From NCBI GenBank assembly GCA_002705265.1, contig PAHR01000001.1, positions 1 through 62,964 on the forward strand: a DNA stretch of 62,964 nt, given 5' to 3'. Every line of letters starts with the position of its first letter. Position 1 is the stretch's first letter. The notes beneath the pieces are model-generated. The model did not search any database. It was not told the DNA's origin and saw nothing but the letters and a program-made list of their open reading frames with translations. Shown here one piece after another: positions 56,772 to 62,964 of this stretch. The position numbers were made by a program, and so were the translations under genes. The stretch is from Pelagibacteraceae bacterium. Its GTDB lineage: Bacteria > Pseudomonadota > Alphaproteobacteria > HIMB59.

Positions 56772-56847
56772 AAATTAACAATTAAATTAATATAGATTTA
56801 TATATACTTTTTAATAAGTATAATTTTATATAAATATATTTGTTGAT

Positions 56848-57996
56848 ATGGAAATTTTTTTTTTAACTTTTATTGTAATAAGCTCGTTAACACTAGTAAC
56901 AAATAATAATAAATATTTACTCAATAATATTTATTTTGATTTATCTGCATGGATATTGTTGTTTTTATTTTTAATTTTTTTTATTGGTTTTCGATATGAA
57001 GTAGGTGGTGATTGGGATTCTTACATAGAAAGTTATATTGAAAATCTTAAAGGACAAAGATTAACTGCTGAGCTTTTAAGCAGAGAACCCTTTTTTAAGA
57101 CTTTAGGTATAATTGGATCTAATTATATTGGGGGAATTTATTTTATAAATACAATAAGTGCAATTATATTTACAATTAGTTTAATTTTTTTTTGTAAATC
57201 TCTTCCATATCCGTGGATTGGATTTCTAACAGCATTTCCTTATTTAGTGACGGTTGTTGCTTTAGGTTATACTAGACAAAGTATTTCAATCGGCTTATTT
57301 ATGATTACACTAGTTTTTCTTAAAAAAAATAAATTTTGGAAATATTTAATAATTAATTTTCTTGCAATTGGTTTTCATTTTTCATCATTCATAACATTGC
57401 CTTTAGTTATGGTTCAGCAAATAAAAAGAAGAAAGTTTTATTTTTTTGTAGGATTATCACTCATAGTTTTATTCTTTATTGCTATGAAAGCAGAGTTATC
57501 TGCAATGATAGAGAATTATTTAGAAATAGATTACGCGTCAAAAGGAGCTTTGATTAGACTAATAATGTTAATTATACCTACTTTGATTTTCTTCAAATTC
57601 AAAAAAAACTTTGAATATGAAAACAAAATTGAAGAATTTTGGACGTATTTAGGTTATTTATCAATTTTATTTTTTATATTATATTTTGTCTCTCCATCAT
57701 CAACCGCGGTTGATAGATTTGCCTTATTCGTAATTCCATTTCAAATGTTTGTATGGTCTCATGTTCCAAACTTATTAAGTAAAAAAAACTCCAGTGTAAT
57801 AGTATTTATTATATTTTTTATATTTTATAATTTTTCTATTCTTTGGGTATGGCTATTCCATTCTATCCATTCAAATGAATGGCTTCCATATAAAAATTAT
57901 ATTTTTGAATTATGGAAATATGATTACCATTTTTTAATTCCTAGAACATGCTTGGAGTTTGATTTCACCTGCACAGAATTTAAAATTAGAATGTAA
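56848..57996 (+). CDS. EpsG-family polysaccharide polymerase-like membrane protein
   Basis: 382 residues, about ten hydrophobic helices. The conserved EpsG loop FFIGFRYEVGGDWDSYIESY (~45-64), YTRQSISIGLFM near residue 145, FHFSSFITLPLV near residue 170 with its His, and SSTAVDRFALF near residue 290. Likely polymerises lipid-linked repeat units (Wzy role). It is preceded by a 76-base AT-rich gap that may hold a promoter and followed after 4 bases by the convergent Wzz-like gene. Confidence 0.78.
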   Translation: MEIFFLTFIVISSLTLVTNNNKYLLNNIYFDLSAWILLFLFLIFFIGFRYEVGGDWDSYIESYIENLKGQRLTAELLSREPFFKTLGIIGSNYIGGIYFINTISAIIFTISLIFFCKSLPYPWIGFLTAFPYLVTVVALGYTRQSISIGLFMITLVFLKKNKFWKYLIINFLAIGFHFSSFITLPLVMVQQIKRRKFYFFVGLSLIVLFFIAMKAELSAMIENYLEIDYASKGALIRLIMLIIPTLIFFKFKKNFEYENKIEEFWTYLGYLSILFFILYFVSPSSTAVDRFALFVIPFQMFVWSHVPNLLSKKNSSVIVFIIFFIFYNFSILWVWLFHSIHSNEWLPYKNYIFELWKYDYHFLIPRTCLEFDFTCTEFKIRM

Positions 57997-58000
57997 TTAA

Positions 58001-58783
58001 TTATTTTTTTGTTGAAAATCTTATTAAACTAATTGCAGCACCCGAAAGAAAACCTATTAATCCAAATATCAATATATTTAAAGTATAATCTGCTTCAATA
58101 TATGTAGGATCTTGTTCTCCTATAATTAAGACTTGTGATCCTCTACCACCAATCATTTTTGTTATCATGGAAGCTTTATTAAATTGATCAAATTGTTTAA
58201 ATGCATTTGTAGCCAATACATCTAACGAATACTGTAAATCTGGAGATGCATCATATTTTTCAAATATTTCTAATCTATCTTGGATTGACTGATTTTGTTT
58301 AGCAACAAGGTCATTATCAATTTTCATTTTTGAGTATTCATTAATAATTTCTATTTGAATTTCTGCTTCTTCATTAGTCTTAATACTTAATTCTTTATTT
58401 GCTTCATTTAATAATCTAGATATTTCATTTACTTCATCTTTGTTTTGATAATAAAACTTTATAGGATCTGACGCTCCTGTTGAGAAAGATTGTAAATTGA
58501 TTTTGTACTTTTTTGGTAGATAGGTATTAATAGCTTTTACAGTGACATGTTCAATACATCTATAGTTTGATCCACATATCGAGTCAACACTAAGTGGAAC
58601 AATGTCAACATAGTACTTAAAAATTACGCTATAATGTCCCTTTTGATCCTTGCTGTAGTAAAATCCAAGAATTAGTGAAGCAATAATAGCAAATATAATG
58701 ATCAATTTACCATCATATAAGATCCTAATTAACTTAATAAGATCAAGTGGTTCATTAGTTTGTTTTTTAGTTTTTTTGACCAT
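58001..58783 (-). CDS. Wzz-type chain-length determinant-like protein
   Basis: 260 residues with one membrane helix near the N-terminus (IIIFAIIASLILGFYYS, ~31-47) and one near the C-terminus (LIFGLIGFLSGAAISLI), joined by a periplasmic coiled-coil-prone domain. It lacks a tyrosine kinase domain. The N-terminal EPLDLIKLIRIL is the usual cytoplasmic lead-in of Wzz. It faces the EpsG-like polymerase, which is the expected partner for length control. Its 5' end is divergent from argF. Confidence 0.82.
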   Translation of the reverse strand: MVKKTKKQTNEPLDLIKLIRILYDGKLIIIFAIIASLILGFYYSKDQKGHYSVIFKYYVDIVPLSVDSICGSNYRCIEHVTVKAINTYLPKKYKINLQSFSTGASDPIKFYYQNKDEVNEISRLLNEANKELSIKTNEEAEIQIEIINEYSKMKIDNDLVAKQNQSIQDRLEIFEKYDASPDLQYSLDVLATNAFKQFDQFNKASMITKMIGGRGSQVLIIGEQDPTYIEADYTLNILIFGLIGFLSGAAISLIRFSTKK

Positions 58784-58874
58784 TTGAGTCTATAATAGAT
58801 ATAGTATTAATATTTTGTATCCAAATAAATAATTTATTATGAATATATAAGTATTTATATTAGTTTTACGAAAT
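58784..58874. promoter_or_regulatory. divergent wzz/argF intergenic region, boundary of the variable island
   Basis: 91 bases, AT-rich, between the last glycan gene and the first housekeeping gene. It must hold or adjoin promoters for both. No repeat or tRNA that would mark an integration site was seen. Confidence 0.35.
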
Positions 58875-59762
58875 ATGAAATATTTACTTGATATATCAGA
58901 CCTAAATCAAAATGATTTTTTTGAAATTTTAGATCAAGCAGATGAATTAAATATGCAAAATGAAGCAATTTTAAGTAAAAAATCTATTGGTTTAATTTTT
59001 GAAAAATATTCAACTAGGACCCGTCTTTCCTTTCAAGTTGGAATAAGGCAATTGCAAGGAAACCCTATCGATATCAAGTTTGAAGAATTAAATTTGCAAA
59101 GAATAGAAACTTTTAATGATACTTTTAAAATTTTTGGATGCTATCTAGATGCTCTAGTATTTAGAACTGATAATCATGAGAAATTACAAAAAGCATTAGA
59201 ATGTTTTAATAAGCCAATTATAAATGCCCTATCTGATAAATCCCATCCATGTCAAATAATTTCAGATATATTTACTTTAAGGGAGCATTTTAAAAAAATT
59301 GATAATATTTCAATATGTTGGTTAGGAGACTTAAATAACGTGTTATTTAGTTTAGTCGAAGCAATGAGCTTTTTACCTAAAACTAGTTTAAATATTTTTA
59401 CTGATGAAAATTTATTTAATAATTCTAAATTTAAAAAAATTAATAAAGCTTCAAATATCAATTTTTTCTTTGATTTAGAACAAAAGATTATTAAAGAGAC
59501 TGATTGCATAATGACTGATGTTTATTCATCAATGAATGATGAAGTCAAACTTGATAAGGAAAAAATTTTAAAAAGATTTCAAATCAATGATAAAATTATG
59601 GATTATACAAAAAATGAGTGCGTCTTTATGCATTGCTTGCCTGCAAAAATTGACTCGGAAGTAACACAATCGGTTTTATCAAGTTCTAAATCTATTGTAT
59701 TGCATCAAGCTAAAAATAGACTTGTAGCTCAAAAAGGAATTTTAAAGTGGTTAGAAATTTAG
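58875..59762 (+). CDS. argF: ornithine carbamoyltransferase
   Basis: Makes citrulline from ornithine and carbamoyl phosphate in arginine synthesis. The carbamoyl-phosphate motif STRTRLSF (~50-57) is intact; HPCQIISDIFT near residue 123 is the HPCQ motif, and MHCLPA near residue 255 carries the ornithine-binding Cys. Length 295 is close to the family norm (about 305-330), slightly short. Start of the conserved flank. The stop overlaps the next gene by 16 bases. Confidence 0.92.
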   Translation: MKYLLDISDLNQNDFFEILDQADELNMQNEAILSKKSIGLIFEKYSTRTRLSFQVGIRQLQGNPIDIKFEELNLQRIETFNDTFKIFGCYLDALVFRTDNHEKLQKALECFNKPIINALSDKSHPCQIISDIFTLREHFKKIDNISICWLGDLNNVLFSLVEAMSFLPKTSLNIFTDENLFNNSKFKKINKASNINFFFDLEQKIIKETDCIMTDVYSSMNDEVKLDKEKILKRFQINDKIMDYTKNECVFMHCLPAKIDSEVTQSVLSSSKSIVLHQAKNRLVAQKGILKWLEI

Positions 59763-60235
59763 CTATTATTCTTATTCCCTTCGTTTTAATAAGCTGTGAA
59801 ACAACTTCATCAATTGACAAGTATCATTCCTCAGTTAAACAAGTTTTTATAGATGTAGTTAAAAAAGATATTTTTGAAGATAAATTAGCTATAAGAGGTA
59901 AATATTCAAATAAAGCAAAAAAATTATTTAAAAATTGGCTTGAAACGGGTATTAAAACTAATGGATTTGATGGAGAAGTGGATATTCATTTATTATCTAT
60001 AATTTCTGAAGAAATATTAATAGACAATGGAGTTAGAATAAATATTGACGCTAAAATTGAATTATTAATCTCCAAGTCGGCTCTCGATAGTAAAAGATTA
60101 ATTGAGCTCAATGGTAGTGAGTTTGGGGAACTAACTGGTCAGTTTTCAATAAATGATAAATCAGTATTAGCTGAAAATATCATTAAAAAACTAATTGAAA
60201 GGTTTAGTAATAAGTTATCTTCTGAAGTGAATTAA
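59747..60235 (+). CDS. small predicted lipoprotein
   Basis: 162 residues. A short N-terminal hydrophobic segment and lipobox LISC (Cys17) indicate a lipoprotein signal, with GTG 59747 as the start inside argF. The mature part is hydrophilic, with no named family that I can recognise. The C-terminal SINDKSVLAENIIKKLIERF is helical by look. Convergent with trkH (4-base overlap). Anchored probably in the outer membrane. Confidence 0.7.
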   Translation: MVRNLAIILIPFVLISCETTSSIDKYHSSVKQVFIDVVKKDIFEDKLAIRGKYSNKAKKLFKNWLETGIKTNGFDGEVDIHLLSIISEEILIDNGVRINIDAKIELLISKSALDSKRLIELNGSEFGELTGQFSINDKSVLAENIIKKLIERFSNKLSSEVN

Positions 60236-61680
60236 TTTTTCCAATAGAAGGGAGATAAAAGTATTAAAAGAGTTAAAATTTCTAATCTGCCAAATAACAT
60301 TCCCAAAGATAAAATGATTTTTGAATAATCGGAAAGTAAGGCAAAATTTCCTTCAGGACCAATCATTTCACCAAGACCTGGTCCAACATTAGATATTGAA
60401 GTTGCAGCTGCAGATAAGCAAGTTACTAAATCTAACCCGCTAAAAGATAAAAGAAAAGCAATTAAAATGAATCCTAGAATATATACAAAAAAGAAACTGG
60501 TAACGGAATCAAAAGTAGAATCTGGTATGGCTTTGTCATTAAACTTAGAAACAAAAACACCATGAGGTTTTATTAGTTTTCTAATATGGTTTTTAACTGA
60601 AAGAAATAAGATTTGAAATCTAAAAATTTTAAGCCCCCCAGTTGTCGATCCTGCACAACCACCTATAAACATTATAAATAAAAATAATATCGACGAATAG
60701 TTGCCCCAATTTTCAAAATTATCACTTATAAATCCAGTTCCAGTAATTATAGAAATTGAATTAAAAGAAATAGTAATAAATTTTTGCGATATTGAACTAC
60801 TTATTTGATCTCCAACTAAAAAATATAAAGAAAAAATTAATGCAATTATAATTGAAATAAATAATCTGACCTGCTGATCTTTTAAAAGGATCAAAGGATT
60901 TTTTATTGAAATTTGAGCTAATATAATGAAAGGAAAACTACCTATTAGCATAAATATAATAGAGACTAAGAGAATATTATTATTTTGAAAAAAAGCAAAA
61001 GACTCATCATGTGTAGAAAAGCCACCAGTTGAAATTGTGCTAAAACTATGAGTTAAAGCATCAAAAAAACTCATACCGCACGAATAATAACTAAACACAC
61101 AAATAAGAGTTAAAGCTAGATATATCATAAATATTTTTGATACAACGGCTGAAATTCTTGGTAAAAATTTTTCATAAGGGTCATCTCCTTCCATATGGAA
61201 TAACTGCATGCCGCCTACTTTTAAAAATGGAAGTACAGAAATTGCTAAAACAATTATACCTATTCCGCCTAGCCATTGAAGTAGAGACCTCCATATCAAG
61301 ATACCTTTTGGTTGATTATCTAGATTACTAATTACTGTAGAACCTGTAGTGGTTATGCCACTCATAGACTCAAAAAAAGCATCAAAAAAGCTTAAATTTG
61401 TTTTCGCATACATTAATGGTACTGCACATATAAAAGCCATGACCACCCAAGATAAACCAGTTAAAAAAAATGCTCCTTTGAGATTAAGTTTCATTTCTGT
61501 ATCTTTATTAATTATTATTAATGAACCTCCTATAATTAGATATATGATAAAAGGTACTGCATAAACTTGCCATTGATCTGTGCCATAAATAATTTCAGTA
61601 ATTAAAGGTATTGAGAGAAAAAATCCAGTAGCACATATAAGAAAACCTAGTACCAAAGATATTGGTTTTAAATCAAACAT
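60232..61680 (-). CDS. trkH: potassium uptake protein TrkH
   Basis: 482 residues, four K+-channel-like repeats and about ten helices. Selectivity-loop motifs are visible: SGITTTGSTVI near residue 107, TISTGGFSTHD near residue 217, TGTGFISDNF near residue 312 and ISNVGPGLGEMIGP near residue 435. The motif GCAGSTTGGLKIFR near residue 338 is typical. Works with the cytoplasmic TrkA, which is not in the window. Confidence 0.94.
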   Translation of the reverse strand: MFDLKPISLVLGFLICATGFFLSIPLITEIIYGTDQWQVYAVPFIIYLIIGGSLIIINKDTEMKLNLKGAFFLTGLSWVVMAFICAVPLMYAKTNLSFFDAFFESMSGITTTGSTVISNLDNQPKGILIWRSLLQWLGGIGIIVLAISVLPFLKVGGMQLFHMEGDDPYEKFLPRISAVVSKIFMIYLALTLICVFSYYSCGMSFFDALTHSFSTISTGGFSTHDESFAFFQNNNILLVSIIFMLIGSFPFIILAQISIKNPLILLKDQQVRLFISIIIALIFSLYFLVGDQISSSISQKFITISFNSISIITGTGFISDNFENWGNYSSILFLFIMFIGGCAGSTTGGLKIFRFQILFLSVKNHIRKLIKPHGVFVSKFNDKAIPDSTFDSVTSFFFVYILGFILIAFLLSFSGLDLVTCLSAAATSISNVGPGLGEMIGPEGNFALLSDYSKIILSLGMLFGRLEILTLLILLSPFYWKN

Positions 61681-61690
61681 TTAATTTTTA

Positions 61691-62083
61691 TTAATGGATT
61701 TTCTTTTTTTCATATGGGCTATCAAGAGAAAAAGCAGGTATATCAATTTTCAAATGCTCTCCTTTTGATCCTTTCATTGAATAATAGCCTTGCATAATAC
61801 CACTTGATGTTTTTAACGGAGTTCCACTAGTATATTCAAAAGTTTCTCCAGGTTTTATGTATGGAGTTTCACCAACAACACCTTCACCTTGAACTTGAAG
61901 AACTTTTCCATTTCCATCAATAATAATCCAAGTTCTTTGACTTAATTGAATCACATCATTTCCATTATTATTTATATTGACTTTATATGCCCAAACGTAG
62001 TGATTGTCGTTTGGTGATGATTGGTCATCAAGAAAATAAGGTTTTACAGTGACTGTAACTTCCCCAGTAGTTTTTTTATACAT
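61691..62083 (-). CDS. apaG: ApaG family protein
   Basis: 130 residues with an immunoglobulin-like fold expected. VTVKPYFLDDQSSP (~11-24), VWAYKVNINNNG near residue 29, LSQRTWIIIDGNG (~43-55), GEGVVGETPYIKPGE (~61-75) and TSSGIMQGYY (~92-101) are the conserved ApaG strands and glycine loop. Sits between fhs and trkH on the minus strand. Confidence 0.93.
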   Translation of the reverse strand: MYKKTTGEVTVTVKPYFLDDQSSPNDNHYVWAYKVNINNNGNDVIQLSQRTWIIIDGNGKVLQVQGEGVVGETPYIKPGETFEYTSGTPLKTSSGIMQGYYSMKGSKGEHLKIDIPAFSLDSPYEKKKIH

Positions 62084-62133
62084 TAAATTTAATTATAGCT
62101 TAATGTTGTTGTTATAAAAATGAATATTTAATT

Positions 62134-62964
62134 CTAAAATAAACCTTGTATTAAACCATTTTCATCTAATTTAATGTTATTTGCACTTGGAACCCTAGGC
62201 AATCCAGGCATAGTCATAATTTCACCTGTTATAACAACAATAAATCCAGCTCCAGCAGATAACCTGACTTCTCTAACAGGAACTGTAAATCCTTTAGGAG
62301 CTCCCCTTAAGGTGGGATTAGTTGAAAAACTATACTGTGTCTTTGCAATACAAATAGGCAATTTACCGTACCCATTATCTTCAAAACTTTTTAATTGTTC
62401 CATAACTTTTTTATCAACTGATATATCTTCTGCTCTATAAATATTTTTAGCCACAGTTCTTATTTTTTCGACCAAAGGAATATCATCTTCGTATTGGTAA
62501 TGAAATTTTGAAGTGTCACTGGTTTCAGCAATTTTTACTACTTCTTCAGCTAGTTCAGTAGTTCCTTCACTACCATTAGCCCAATGTGAACACATTACCG
62601 CTTTAACACCAAGTTTATCGCATCCTTCAGTTATAACCTTACCCTCTGATTCAGTATCTAAAGTGAAATGATTAATAGCTACAATTGGAACTAGTCCAAA
62701 TGATTGAATGTTTTCTATATGACGTTGAAGATTAGCAAACCCGTCAGTTACTGCCTGGACATTTTCTTTATTTAAGTCTGCTTTTTCTATGCCGCCATGA
62801 GATTTTAAAGCCCTAACTGTTGCCACGATAACTACTACATTAGGAGTAAGACCGGCTTTTCGACATTTAATATCAAGAAATTTTTCAGCACCTAGGTCAG
62901 CACCAAAACCAGCTTCAGTTACAACATAATCTGCTAGTTTTAAAGCAGTAGTTGTTGCTATTAC
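62134..62964 (-). CDS. fhs: formate-tetrahydrofolate ligase (partial, C-terminal part)
   Basis: The frame is open to the right edge of the window, so this is the last ~276 codons of a gene that starts outside. The first visible residues include [19 protein letters not shown] and [12 protein letters not shown], both hallmark FTHFS segments; [17 protein letters not shown] and [14 protein letters not shown] follow near the end. It makes 10-formyl-THF from formate, ATP and THF, the same cofactor used by the formyltransferases in this window. The GTG at 62826 is internal, not the start. Confidence 0.93.
   Translation of the reverse strand, partial: VIATTTALKLADYVVTEAGFGADLGAEKFLDIKCRKAGLTPNVVVIVATVRALKSHGGIEKADLNKENVQAVTDGFANLQRHIENIQSFGLVPIVAINHFTLDTESEGKVITEGCDKLGVKAVMCSHWANGSEGTTELAEEVVKIAETSDTSKFHYQYEDDIPLVEKIRTVAKNIYRAEDISVDKKVMEQLKSFEDNGYGKLPICIAKTQYSFSTNPTLRGAPKGFTVPVREVRLSAGAGFIVVITGEIMTMPGLPRVPSANNIKLDENGLIQGLF

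Overview
This is a very AT-rich, densely packed stretch with few real intergenic gaps and many ATGA or stop-stop overlaps. Its last 4 kb carry housekeeping genes (argF, a small lipoprotein, trkH, apaG, fhs). That style fits a streamlined marine alphaproteobacterium of the SAR11/Pelagibacter type, and the rest looks like that group's hypervariable cell-surface glycan island. The lineage call is inference from composition and gene style, because there is no rRNA in the window. I see no tRNA, rRNA, CRISPR, insertion sequence or integrase.

Layout. (1) About 1-3.3 kb, minus strand: FkbM methyltransferase, ColD-type GDP-4-keto-6-deoxymannose 3-dehydratase, Gmd and the start of an Fcl/ColC-like reductase, which together look like a GDP-colitose route. 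(2) 3.4-17.2 kb: a pseudaminic-type nonulosonic acid pathway (PseB, PseC, PseG, PseI, PseF), an extra NeuB-family synthase, a class III aminotransferase, and a WbpG/PseA + HisH-like + HisF-like module for making amidines. (3) 16.5-22.4 kb: a formyltransferase, a formyltransferase-GNAT fusion likely to serve as PseH, an ABC flippase-like protein and two related GT-B/capsule-type transferases. (4) 22.4-34.4 kb: glycosyltransferases, a 2-oxoglutarate oxygenase, nucleotide-sugar dehydrogenase and epimerase, an O-antigen ligase/polymerase-like membrane protein and a WecA-like initiating transferase. (5) 34.4-39.7 kb, plus strand: AsnB, GmhA, a HddC-like nucleotidyltransferase and two SDR enzymes, resembling a GDP-heptose or deoxyheptose route. 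(6) 39.7-49.3 kb, minus strand: a compact operon with an AHAS-like TPP enzyme, orphan E1 alpha/beta TPP subunits, a TylC3-type C-methyltransferase, an aminotransferase, SDR, ADH and another methyltransferase. I propose it makes a carbon-branched sugar. (7) 49.5-58.8 kb: a kinase-nucleotidyltransferase with domain order opposite to HldE, a second ABC flippase-like protein, glycosyltransferases, a CofD/YvcK-like protein, a GlmU-like nucleotidyltransferase, an EpsG-like polymerase and a Wzz-like protein. (8) 58.9 kb to the end: the conserved flank.

Together the genes would make several rare activated sugars (colitose-like, formylated or amidinated pseudaminic acid, a heptose derivative, a branched sugar), assemble them on an undecaprenyl carrier, flip the product by ABC-type transporters and polymerise or ligate it. 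Two genes are broken as given: a glycosyltransferase at an 11-A run and a conserved polysaccharide-locus gene with one in-frame TAA. One glycosyltransferase appears to start at ATT.
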